Shown: piece by piece, positions 16,528 to 24,359 of the stretch
Numbering within the stretch: the stretch's first letter is position 1
Layout: every line of letters begins with the position of its first letter
Source: Candidatus Segatella intestinihominis
GTDB lineage: Bacteria > Bacteroidota > Bacteroidia > Bacteroidales > Bacteroidaceae
DNA: 40,965 bases
Direction: 5' to 3'
NCBI GenBank assembly: GCA_900548535.1
Contig: URLG01000022.1
Location: 1 to 40,965, forward strand
Position numbers and translations under genes: made by a program
The notes under the pieces: generated by a model
The model's database searches: none
Seen by the model: the letters and a program-made list of their open reading frames with translations, nothing else
What the model was told of the DNA's origin: nothing

Positions 16528-18630
16528 TTAATTTTTCTTCAGCACGATAGCCGTACGAGCTGGCAAGTAGAGTTTGAGCCACTCCTTGCGGTCGTTGACA
16601 TAGAGAGGATCGTAGCTGGTGAGATGAGTCATCTCATCATCATTGAGTCCATTGCCGCCGAACGCCTTGTTGTCCGTATCGAGTACCACGCTGTAGGCTC
16701 CCGTAGGTACTAGGAATCCATAGTCGGTAAACGAGCGGGTTGGCGAGAAGTTGAAGACAAAGAGCAGGTCGCCTCGCATATAGGCTAGTACCTGGTCGCC
16801 ATCATTGTGCCAGATCTCTACGACTGGTGTCTTGTTAAAGTTCTTTTCGCTCGTGATGGTTTGGAGCATCGCTTTATCAAAGTCGCCTAAGTAGTGGTAG
16901 CAGAGATCCTTATTATCCACTAAGTTCCACTGGCGGCGAGCGTACTTATAGCTCCAACCATTGCCCTCGCGAGGGAAGTCTATCCACTCTGGATGACCAA
17001 ACTCATTGCCCATGAAGTTGAGGTATCCGCCATTGATGGTAGAAGCCGTACAGAGGCGTATCATCTTGTGCAGGGCGATGCCTCGGTGCACCATATCGTT
17101 CTCATCTCCCTTCTTGAAGTGCCAGTACATGTCGGCATCGATGAGTCGGAAGATGATGGTCTTGTCGCCTACCAGGGCTTGGTCATGACTCTCGCAGTAA
17201 GAGATGGTCTTCTCGTCAGAACGGCGATTCTTCACCTCCCAGAAGATGCTGGATGGCTTCCAGTCTTCATCCTTCAGTTCCTTGATGGTCTTGATCCAAT
17301 AGTCTGGTATGTTCATCGCCATACGATAGTCGAATCCATAGCCACCGTCCTCAAACTTGGCAGCCAAGCCTGGCATTCCGCTCACCTCCTCGGCAATGGT
17401 GATGGCGTTCTTGTTCATCTCGTGTATCAGGCAGTTGGCAAGGGTAAGATAGCAGATGGCATTGTCATCCTCATGACCATTGAAGTAGTCGCCATAGTTG
17501 CAGAATGCCTCGCCCAGTCCGTGGCTGTAATATAGCATAGAGGTTACACCATCGAAGCGGAAACCATCGAAGTGGAACTCATTGAGCCAGTACTTGCAGT
17601 TGCTCAAGAGGAAGTGGATGACCTCGTCCTTGCCATAATCGAAGCAGAGACTATCCCAAGCTGGATGCTCGTGACGATCGCCAGGATAGAAATACTGGTT
17701 AGGGTCGCCAGCCAGATTGCCGAGTCCCTCCACCTCATTCTTCACAGCGTGAGAATGCACGATGTCCATAATCACGGCGATGCCATTCTGATGGGCAGTG
17801 TCTATGAGTTCCTTCAGCTCTTCAGGGGTACCGAAGCGACTGCTGGCTGCAAAGAAGCTACTTACATGATAGCCAAATGAGCCATAGTAAGGGTGCTCCT
17901 GGATGGCCATGATCTGAATGCAATTATAGCCATCGGCAATGACGCGTGGCAATACATTGTCCTTAAACTCAGTATAAGTGCCCACCTTCTCGGCATCCTG
18001 TCCCATTCCGATGTGGCACTCGTAGATGAGGAGTGGATTCACCTTAGCCCTGAAAGTCTTCTTCTTCCAAGTGTAAGGAGCTGGATTCCACACCTGCGCA
18101 GAGAATATCTTAGTCTGCTCATCCTGCACCACGCGCTGTGCCCAGGCAGGTATGCGCTCGCCTTCTCCACCTTCCCAGTGAACCTTCATCTTGTAGAGGT
18201 CGCCATGCTTCATGGCTTTCTCTGGCAGCTTGAGTTCCCAGTTGCCAGTGTTCTTCACTCTCTTGGCGCGATACTTCTCGCTCTCCTGCCAGTTGTTGAA
18301 GTCACCTATCAGGTAGATGTCTGTGGCATGAGGTGCCCACTCACGGAACACCCATCCACGGGCTGTCTTGTGGAGTCCGAAGTATTCATAGCCATTGGCA
18401 AAATCGCTCAAAGTCTTCTTGCCATTGTTGGTGAGCAGGTTCAACTTCCACAGGGCGTGTTCATGTCTTCCCTTGATGGCATCCTCATAGTCTGCCAAGT
18501 ATGGGTCGTTCTTCACCAGTCCGATATGTTTTGGAGCTGCTGCCTTCACAGCCTTCTTGCTTGCAGCCTTCTTGGCTGTGGTCTTCTTGGCTGTAGCAGC
18601 CTTACTTGTTGTTTTCTTTTCCGTAGCCAT
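16528..18630 (-). CDS. glgB: Glycogen branching enzyme (GH13) with basic N-terminal tail
   Basis: A 700-residue 1,4-alpha-glucan branching enzyme that adds alpha-1,6 branches to glycogen. CBM48 is near residues 70-165 (GWVFREWAPHATDIYLIGDFNNW). Catalytic segments are FDGFRFDGVTSMLY (nucleophile Asp), AITIAEEVSG (Glu) and CESHDQALVGDKT (transition-state Asp). The FRFDGVTSMLY form is typical of the eukaryote-like GH13_8 branching enzymes. The first 34 residues are almost only Lys, Ala and Thr, like a histone H1 tail, which is not usual for the family. A YhcH-like gene lies 63 bp upstream. Confidence 0.93.
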   Translation of the reverse strand: MATEKKTTSKAATAKKTTAKKAASKKAVKAAAPKHIGLVKNDPYLADYEDAIKGRHEHALWKLNLLTNNGKKTLSDFANGYEYFGLHKTARGWVFREWAPHATDIYLIGDFNNWQESEKYRAKRVKNTGNWELKLPEKAMKHGDLYKMKVHWEGGEGERIPAWAQRVVQDEQTKIFSAQVWNPAPYTWKKKTFRAKVNPLLIYECHIGMGQDAEKVGTYTEFKDNVLPRVIADGYNCIQIMAIQEHPYYGSFGYHVSSFFAASSRFGTPEELKELIDTAHQNGIAVIMDIVHSHAVKNEVEGLGNLAGDPNQYFYPGDRHEHPAWDSLCFDYGKDEVIHFLLSNCKYWLNEFHFDGFRFDGVTSMLYYSHGLGEAFCNYGDYFNGHEDDNAICYLTLANCLIHEMNKNAITIAEEVSGMPGLAAKFEDGGYGFDYRMAMNIPDYWIKTIKELKDEDWKPSSIFWEVKNRRSDEKTISYCESHDQALVGDKTIIFRLIDADMYWHFKKGDENDMVHRGIALHKMIRLCTASTINGGYLNFMGNEFGHPEWIDFPREGNGWSYKYARRQWNLVDNKDLCYHYLGDFDKAMLQTITSEKNFNKTPVVEIWHNDGDQVLAYMRGDLLFVFNFSPTRSFTDYGFLVPTGAYSVVLDTDNKAFGGNGLNDDEMTHLTSYDPLYVNDRKEWLKLYLPARTAIVLKKN

Positions 18631-18693
18631 ATATCATGATTTTAGAGGGGTTAATACTTTCTTTATTTCCAATGATGGAAGCTCTCTTCTGGC

Positions 18694-19137
18694 TTATGCC
18701 TTCACCTTGAAGATAGCCTTGTGGATATCGCCCTTGCCGATGCATGGCTGATGTCCGTCCTCTGGCCAGAAGATGGCAAACTGTCCTGGCTTGCAGGTAA
18801 CGAGAGTCTGTGCCTTCACACCTGGATACTTAGTGAGGTCTTTCTCGGCGTTATATTCCACGTCGGGCAGGTCGGCAAGCGGAGTATATCCGTAGGTCTC
18901 CTCATTGTCGAGCGGTATCTGGATGTCGAGCATCTTGCGATGGGTCTCTATCACAGCCTCGTCCTCTGTCTTGCCATGGGCGGTGGTTATGTTTACAAAG
19001 AGGTCGCCCTCCTTGATATAATGCTTACCGTCTTCGAGCTTAGCGAGATCATTCTCCTTGATAAACTTTACCACGTCTGCAAAGAGTGGATTGAGAGAAA
19101 CGTATCTCTCCAAATTGTCTAAAGTGTCAATTACCAT
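18694..19137 (-). CDS. YhcH/YjgK/YiaL family protein
   Basis: A 147-residue protein of the DUF386 cupin-like family. It contains KHYIKEGDLFVNI, the ETHRKMLDIQIPLDNEETYGY segment, KPGQFAIFWPEDGHQPCIG and IHKAIFKV. His and Glu residues in these segments are the family metal site. Relatives include NanQ (sialic-acid anomerase) and EbgC, so a sugar anomerase role is plausible. The upstream position next to glgB suggests, but does not show, a link with carbohydrate use. Confidence 0.88.
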   Translation of the reverse strand: MVIDTLDNLERYVSLNPLFADVVKFIKENDLAKLEDGKHYIKEGDLFVNITTAHGKTEDEAVIETHRKMLDIQIPLDNEETYGYTPLADLPDVEYNAEKDLTKYPGVKAQTLVTCKPGQFAIFWPEDGHQPCIGKGDIHKAIFKVKA

Positions 19138-19167
19138 AATGTATTAAGTTGTATTATTATTGTCTAA

Positions 19168-19186
19168 ATTATTAATTCTTAATAAT
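19168..19186. repeat. Small palindrome between MORN and YhcH-like genes
   Basis: ATTATTAA and TTAATAAT form perfect 8-bp arms around TTC. It sits between the end of the MORN gene (19190) and the start of the YhcH-like gene (19137). It may be a weak terminator or simple AT-rich sequence. Confidence 0.4.
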
Positions 19187-19189
19187 AAA

Positions 19190-20344
19190 TCAATCCTCAA
19201 ATCGCTTGCCATTCTCGTAAGTACCCTTGGCGGTAACCTGTCCGTTGCGGTCTTTCTCCACAAATCTGCCGTCACGCACATCGCCCTTGTATGTACCCTC
19301 AAATCGCTTGCCATCCTTGTCTTCCTCTATGCAGGCTCCCTCACGCTTGCCATTGCGATACACTCCCTTGAAGCGCTTGCCGTTGGCATAATGGATCACC
19401 ACATTGCCATCCACGAAGCCATTTTTAAATTCGCCCTCGAAGATGTCGCCATTCTTCTTGGTCAGCTTGCCCCTGCCGTTCTGCAGATCGTCCTTCCAAG
19501 TGCCTACATAGATGTCGCCATTCTTCCACACGAAGGTGCCCTGTCCAGAACGCTGTCCGTCCAGGAACTGTCCGGTATACTTAGCACCATTGGCTGAGCG
19601 GAAGATGCCTTCGCCTGTGCGTTCGCCCTGGGCATAATCGCCCTCATACACATCTCCATTATGGAACTTGTAGATGCCCTTGCCGTCCTGAATGTCATCC
19701 TTCCAGTCGCCATTGTAGACATCGCCATCGGCATATCTGAACGTGCCCTTGCCCGAGCGCTGGTTGTCCACCCACTGTCCGTCGTAGGTAGTGCCGTCAC
19801 CCCAGTTAAAGGTACCGTTGCCATTCTTCATATCGTTCAACCATTGGCCCTTATACTGAGCGCCATTGGAGTAGGTGTAAACACCCCTGCCCTGTCGCTT
19901 GTCCTTGTACCAGTCGCCATCATACTTATCACCATTGTAATAGTACATCACGCCATGGCCATGCTGGAAGTCGCGAAACCAGAGTCCCACATATTTATTA
20001 TTGTTCTGGAAATAGTAGGTTCCCTTGCCGTGCTGTTGGTCTTGCATCCACTGTCCCTCATACTTCTCGCCATCGGAGAAGGTGTAGACACCATACCCCT
20101 CACGCTTGCCCTTGACGTAAGAGCCCTCGTAAGTATCACCATTGGAGTAGACGGCAGCGCCCTTGCCCTGAGGCTTTCCACTCACCATCTCGCCCTTGTA
20201 CTGACCGCCATCACGAGTGACGCAAGATCCCAGAGTAATCTTCTGGGCAGAAACGGCTAAAGGCGACAAACTCAGTGTGAGCGTCAGCAAAAGAGACTTG
20301 CCATAAGCACCTATCTTAATATCTGAATTTCTATAATATTTCAT
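19190..20344 (-). CDS. Secreted MORN-repeat protein
   Basis: A 384-residue protein with an N-terminal signal peptide ending near VSAQK (residue 35). About 14 consecutive MORN repeats of 23 residues follow, for example SNGDTYEGSYVKGKREGYG and ADGDVYNGDWKDDIQDGKG. MORN repeats form an extended beta-sheet used for protein or lipid binding. The signal peptide places it in the periplasm or at the outer membrane. A good promoter lies at 20377-20407. No enzymatic domain is present and the partner is unknown. Confidence 0.9.
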   Translation of the reverse strand: MKYYRNSDIKIGAYGKSLLLTLTLSLSPLAVSAQKITLGSCVTRDGGQYKGEMVSGKPQGKGAAVYSNGDTYEGSYVKGKREGYGVYTFSDGEKYEGQWMQDQQHGKGTYYFQNNNKYVGLWFRDFQHGHGVMYYYNGDKYDGDWYKDKRQGRGVYTYSNGAQYKGQWLNDMKNGNGTFNWGDGTTYDGQWVDNQRSGKGTFRYADGDVYNGDWKDDIQDGKGIYKFHNGDVYEGDYAQGERTGEGIFRSANGAKYTGQFLDGQRSGQGTFVWKNGDIYVGTWKDDLQNGRGKLTKKNGDIFEGEFKNGFVDGNVVIHYANGKRFKGVYRNGKREGACIEEDKDGKRFEGTYKGDVRDGRFVEKDRNGQVTAKGTYENGKRFED

Positions 20345-20376
20345 GTCAATAGTATGTATTCGTTTGATTCAATCTC

Positions 20377-20407
20377 CAAAGTTAGAGATTTTTCGGCAAA
20401 CAGCCAA
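20377..20407 (-). promoter_or_regulatory. Promoter for the MORN-repeat gene
   Basis: On the minus strand TTTG (20404-20407) and TAACTTTG (20377-20384) are separated by 19 bp. The leader before the ATG at 20344 is about 25 nt. Confidence 0.75.
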
Positions 20408-20536
20408 ATAGATTAAGCAAATTTAAGGTTAAATACTGAAAAATTTATTTTTCAAAAGATTATAACGAGTAGCATACAATAATATATGTACAGCTTCGTT
20501 ATACAAAAAAACGGACAATAAAAACTCTGAAATATT

Positions 20537-21244
20537 ATGATTTTAAATTGTGCAATTATCGACGAAGACCCTAATGCCCTAGAGCAACTCAAGAAATACG
20601 TAGACGAAATGCCTACATTCAACCTGATTGGTGCCTACCATACAGCCATCGAAGCTGTGGATGGTATTCGCCACAATCATCTTGACATTCTGTTTCTAGC
20701 CATCCACATGCAGCAGATTAGCGGATTGGAATTTGCCAAGGTGGTGCCAAAGAACGTGAAGATCATCTTCACCACCGCCTTCAAGGAGTATGCCATCGAG
20801 GCATATAAGGTGAACGCCTTCGACTATCTGCTCAAGCCTATCACCCACGAAGACTTTGTGGCTGCCTGCCAGAAGGTATTCGATAGCTACATGCAGGATG
20901 ACAACTACAATCCCATCAAGCGCGATAAGTTTCTCATCGTGAAGAGCGACTACCGATACATTCGCATCGCCTTCGATGACATCCTCTTTGTGGAATGCGC
21001 CAAGGACTACATCAAGTTCCATCTGGACGGCAAGCCGATGGTGATGACGCTGGGCAACATGAAGCACCTGGAAGAAAGACTGCCGAAAGACAAGTTCCGC
21101 CGAGTGCACCGCTCCTACCTAGCCAACATGAGCAAGTTTGACGTGATAGAGCGAGGCAAAATCATCTATGGCTCATTAGCTATCCCGATATCCGAATCAT
21201 ACTACGAGGAAATCAAGGTCTATCTGGATGAGCACTCTGTATAA
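20537..21244 (+). CDS. LytTR-type response regulator without phospho-acceptor Asp
   Basis: A 235-residue protein. Residues 1-120 are a receiver domain with an acidic pocket (D9, E10), the TTAFKEYAIEAYKVNAFDYLLKP segment and its conserved Thr and Lys. The phospho-acceptor position in LDILFLAIHMQQISG is Ala55 (GCC) where the family has Asp. Residues 135-235 form a LytTR DNA-binding domain (FVECAKDYIKFHL, FRRVHRSYLANMSKFD). No histidine kinase gene is adjacent. A phosphorylation-independent transcription factor is likely. It is convergent with the CBM20-HAD gene across a perfect 14-bp hairpin. Confidence 0.92.
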   Translation: MILNCAIIDEDPNALEQLKKYVDEMPTFNLIGAYHTAIEAVDGIRHNHLDILFLAIHMQQISGLEFAKVVPKNVKIIFTTAFKEYAIEAYKVNAFDYLLKPITHEDFVAACQKVFDSYMQDDNYNPIKRDKFLIVKSDYRYIRIAFDDILFVECAKDYIKFHLDGKPMVMTLGNMKHLEERLPKDKFRRVHRSYLANMSKFDVIERGKIIYGSLAIPISESYYEEIKVYLDEHSV

Positions 21245-21246
21245 AA

Positions 21247-21279
21247 TAGTAGCCGACGCTTGGAGAGCGTCGGCTACTA
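21247..21279. terminator. Bidirectional terminator
   Basis: Perfect 14-bp arms, 21247-21260 and 21266-21279, surround a five-base loop. It lies between the convergent LytTR gene and the CBM20-HAD gene. Confidence 0.85.
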
Positions 21280-21284
21280 CTTCA

Positions 21285-22688
21285 TTACATCAACTGCTCT
21301 GGAGAAGAAACATAGATAGTGGCTCCATGCTCAGAAAGGAAGTCTTGGTCACGGAATCCCCAAAGCACACTGATACAAGGCATTCCGCTATTGCGAGCCG
21401 TCTCCACATCCACATCGCTATCACCTATATAGACTGCCTTACCTCTGCTGGCATGCATCAGTCGCAAAGCCTCGTTTACGGTATCGGGAGCAGGCTTTTT
21501 CTTGATGCCTTCCTTCTCTCCGATGGCCACGTCCACCAAGTCGCCAAAGTAGTGCTTGCAGAGAGCCTGGGTGGCTTCGCAAAACTTATTGCTCACCACG
21601 GCAACATTCTTGCCCCTAGCCTTCAGCGCAGAGAGCATGTCCATAATGCCCGGGTAAGGCTTGGTTCGGTCGGTGTTGTGGGCTAGATAATGATTGCGGA
21701 AATCTCGGAAGATATGCTCAAACTCCTGCTCATCTATATTCTTCTGCGAGTACACAGCACGCTGCATCAATAGCCTGATGCCATTGCCCACCATCATTCT
21801 CACTGCATCCACCGAATACTCCTTCAAGCCATTCACCCTCAACGCATAATTGCAACTTGCAGCCAAGTCATCGAGCGTAGAGAGGAGCGTTCCGTCGAGG
21901 TCGAAGATATAGGTATCGAAGTCAAACTGGATGCCATGGGTGAGCTTCTTGGTGCGCAGTTCGCCGCCATGAAGCACATATACATCGTCCTGATAGATAG
22001 GCACATCGCTCACCTTTCGGTTATCACCATACTCCCAGCGCTTAAACTGCATGGTCTCCTTGTCTATCACCACATATTTATATTCTATCGGTCCATCGAT
22101 AGGTGCCACATTCACCGAGAGCACATACTCGTCATTGCCCAACCCAGAAGGAGGCATCGGCAAGAAATGCGCCGTATTCCAATTGCCCAAAGTAGGATGA
22201 TTGCCCAGCAGGGCGATCGTTTCACCCGGATGCAACTTAGGGGCGCTCACCTTGAAGATGACCGTCTTCTCAAAGAGAGGCACGCGGTCTATCAGATAAG
22301 TGTCGGCAAGCTCTATCTTGGCAGGGAAGTTTTTGTATTCACCCTTCTGATAGCTCAGGGCCTCCTTCTTGTCTTCCAGCCAGCAATCATTGAAGTAATA
22401 ATTCTTGGCAGGATTATATCCATACGCCCTGACCTCAGACAGGCTCTCCATGCGACAGGTCTTCCCATCAGCATCGAGCACCCTATAATAATAATGTATA
22501 TAGGCAAATGGATGGTGCTTATTATCTCTCGTGGAAGTCTCCACCTCCCACAAGTAGCCATCACGAGTGTACATCTCCAAATCCACCCACTCGTCATACT
22601 TAGGATCATCCGCATAGATGAATCTCAAGCACACGCAGAGTTTCTCGCCCCAATTGGCACGATAAGGTATCGTAAATTTCATTTTCAT
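21285..22688 (-). CDS. CBM20-HAD fusion: starch/glycogen-binding domain(s) plus phosphatase
   Basis: A 467-residue fusion in one unbroken frame. Residues 1-110 resemble the first N-terminal carbohydrate-binding domain of Bacteroidota GH77 glucanotransferases. Residues about 142-242 are a clear CBM20 (TVIFKVSAPKLHPGETIALL, LGNWN, YKYVVID). Residues 256-467 are a HAD phosphatase of the phosphoglycolate-phosphatase type: DLDGT (D263, D265), VVSNK (S366), a lysine near KKKPAPD and GDSDVD (D423). The expected role is removing phosphate from a glucan or glucan-derived sugar, an inference from architecture. A second ATG at 22682 is possible. glgB lies about 2.7 kb away. Confidence 0.88.
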   Translation of the reverse strand: MKMKFTIPYRANWGEKLCVCLRFIYADDPKYDEWVDLEMYTRDGYLWEVETSTRDNKHHPFAYIHYYYRVLDADGKTCRMESLSEVRAYGYNPAKNYYFNDCWLEDKKEALSYQKGEYKNFPAKIELADTYLIDRVPLFEKTVIFKVSAPKLHPGETIALLGNHPTLGNWNTAHFLPMPPSGLGNDEYVLSVNVAPIDGPIEYKYVVIDKETMQFKRWEYGDNRKVSDVPIYQDDVYVLHGGELRTKKLTHGIQFDFDTYIFDLDGTLLSTLDDLAASCNYALRVNGLKEYSVDAVRMMVGNGIRLLMQRAVYSQKNIDEQEFEHIFRDFRNHYLAHNTDRTKPYPGIMDMLSALKARGKNVAVVSNKFCEATQALCKHYFGDLVDVAIGEKEGIKKKPAPDTVNEALRLMHASRGKAVYIGDSDVDVETARNSGMPCISVLWGFRDQDFLSEHGATIYVSSPEQLM

Positions 22689-22785
22689 AATCGTAGCATT
22701 TTTTAATTTACAATTACAAAGGTAAGCAAAAATGCGGAAACTCGAATAAAGAATCTGCTAATTAACCTAATTTAATTCGCATGGC

Positions 22786-22816
22786 TTTGCCATTTCCCAT
22801 TTTTACTGTACTTTTG
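22786..22816 (+). promoter_or_regulatory. Promoter for mltG
   Basis: TTTG (22786-22789) and TACTTTTG (22809-22816) are separated by 19 bp, matching the Bacteroidota consensus. Confidence 0.8.
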
Positions 22817-22866
22817 CACCCAAAATACAAAAAACTCTAGCAGTGAAAAGAAATAACAAAAGAAAA

Positions 22867-23913
22867 ATGAAGAAATCAGTTTCTAGATTCTATCTGTATG
22901 GCGCCCTAGGCTGCATCGCAGTCATCGCCATCGTGGGCTATCTCTATTGCTTCTCTTCGTTCTCCAAGAGCAGCAAGACTGAGTATGTATACATCGATGC
23001 CGACGATAATATCGACTCTGTATATAATAAGGTGAGACCTATCGCCAAGTCCATCCCTTTCCAGGCGTTCCGCACCTTGACCCATCATTCTGGCTATCCA
23101 GAACATATCCGCACGGGTAGATATGCCATTCACCCAGGAGACGGAGCACTCAAGACATGGCGACACCTGAAGAACGGACTTCAGGAACCAGTCAACCTTA
23201 CCGTGCCTTCAGTAAGAACGCTTGATAAGCTATCGGCTGAACTCAGCAAGAAACTGATGATGGACAGCACCACCATCCTCAAGGCACTGACCGACGAGGC
23301 CACCTGCGAGAAGTATGGCTATGACACAGCCACCATCGCCTGCATGTTTATCCCCAACACTTACGACATCTACTGGAACGTAAGCATCGATAAGTTCATG
23401 GAGCGCATGAAGAAAGAGAGCAACAAGTTCTGGAACTTCGAGCGCACCCAGAAGGCGAAGACGATGAAGCTGACCCCTAACGAGGTGATAACACTGGCTA
23501 GTATCGTGGACGAAGAGACTGCCAACAATGCCGAGAAGCCTATGATAGCGGGCATGTACTACAACCGCTTGATGCTTCGCAACGCTGAGTATCCTGAAGG
23601 TATGCCACTGCAGGCCGACCCAACCATCAAGTATGCTTGGAAGCGATTCGACCTGAAGCGCATCTACAACAACCTGCTGTACATCAAGAGTCCATACAAT
23701 ACCTACAAGAACCCAGGTCTCCCTCCTGGCCCAATCCGCATCCCATCGGTAGCAGGCATCGACGCCGTTCTCAACCATGTGCGCCACGAATACCTCTACA
23801 TGTGTGCCAAGGAAGACTTCAGCGGAACCCACAATTTCGCTCGCACTTACGAGGAGCATTTGCAGAACGCAGCCAAGTACTCCAAGGCTCTGAATGAGCG
23901 CGGAATCAAGTAA
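22867..23913 (+). CDS. mltG: Endolytic transglycosylase MltG
   Basis: A 348-residue YceG-family protein. A single N-terminal membrane helix (LYGALGCIAVIAIVGYLYCF) is followed by a LysM-like region and the catalytic domain. The domain holds MFIPNTYDIYWN, ITLASIVDEETANNAEKPMIAGMYYNRL with the catalytic Glu, LQADPTIKYA, SPYNTYKNPGLPPGPI and NFARTYEEH. MltG cuts nascent glycan strands in the periplasm and so sets their length. A GTG at 22843 would add eight residues; the ATG is preferred because GTG starts are rare here. A terminator follows at 23940-23990. Confidence 0.93.
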   Translation: MKKSVSRFYLYGALGCIAVIAIVGYLYCFSSFSKSSKTEYVYIDADDNIDSVYNKVRPIAKSIPFQAFRTLTHHSGYPEHIRTGRYAIHPGDGALKTWRHLKNGLQEPVNLTVPSVRTLDKLSAELSKKLMMDSTTILKALTDEATCEKYGYDTATIACMFIPNTYDIYWNVSIDKFMERMKKESNKFWNFERTQKAKTMKLTPNEVITLASIVDEETANNAEKPMIAGMYYNRLMLRNAEYPEGMPLQADPTIKYAWKRFDLKRIYNNLLYIKSPYNTYKNPGLPPGPIRIPSVAGIDAVLNHVRHEYLYMCAKEDFSGTHNFARTYEEHLQNAAKYSKALNERGIK

Positions 23914-23939
23914 TAAATACTCATTTGACGAGCAGCAAA

Positions 23940-23990
23940 GACAGAAAACTTGCAGAAAGTCATATTTTCTGCAAATTTTCTGTCTTTTTA
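23940..23990 (+). terminator. Terminator after mltG
   Basis: Arms 23940-23958 and 23966-23984 pair over 18 of 19 positions around a seven-base loop, followed by TTTTTA. Confidence 0.85.
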
Positions 23991-24022
23991 TTTGGTAGTT
24001 TGCTAATAATGTTGTACTTTTG
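23991..24022 (+). promoter_or_regulatory. Promoter for the ACT/DUF711 operon
   Basis: TTTG (23991-23994) and TACTTTTG (24015-24022) are separated by 20 bp, immediately after the mltG terminator. The leader to the ATG at 24061 is about 30 nt. Confidence 0.8.
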
Positions 24023-24060
24023 CGCCATCAAACATTTCCAACAAAAGAAAATATATACAC

Positions 24061-24333
24061 ATGAACAGAACGATTATTACAGTAGTGGGCAAGGATACCG
24101 TTGGTATCATCGCCAAGGTTTGTACCTATTTGGCTGAGAACAGCATCAACATTTTGGACATCTCACAGACCATCGTACAGGAGTACTTCAACATGATGAT
24201 GATCGTGGACATGGGTAAGATGACAAAATCATTCGAGGAAGTTGCTGACGACTTGGCAGCAGTTGGCAAGGACATGGGCGTCCAGATCAAGTGCCAGCGT
24301 GAGGAAATCTTCGACATGATGCACCGCATCTAA
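24061..24333 (+). CDS. ACT domain protein (UPF0237 type)
   Basis: A 90-residue protein that is essentially one ACT domain. It starts MNRTIITVVGKDTVGIIAKVCTYLAEN and includes NILDISQTIVQEYFNMMMIVDM. ACT domains bind small molecules, often amino acids. UPF0237 proteins are commonly found next to a DUF711/PFL-family gene, as here (26 bp apart), so it is probably the regulatory partner of the next gene. The ligand is unknown. Confidence 0.92.
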   Translation: MNRTIITVVGKDTVGIIAKVCTYLAENSINILDISQTIVQEYFNMMMIVDMGKMTKSFEEVADDLAAVGKDMGVQIKCQREEIFDMMHRI

Positions 24334-24359
24334 ATTTTAAATTTTAAAAATCAAAGAAC

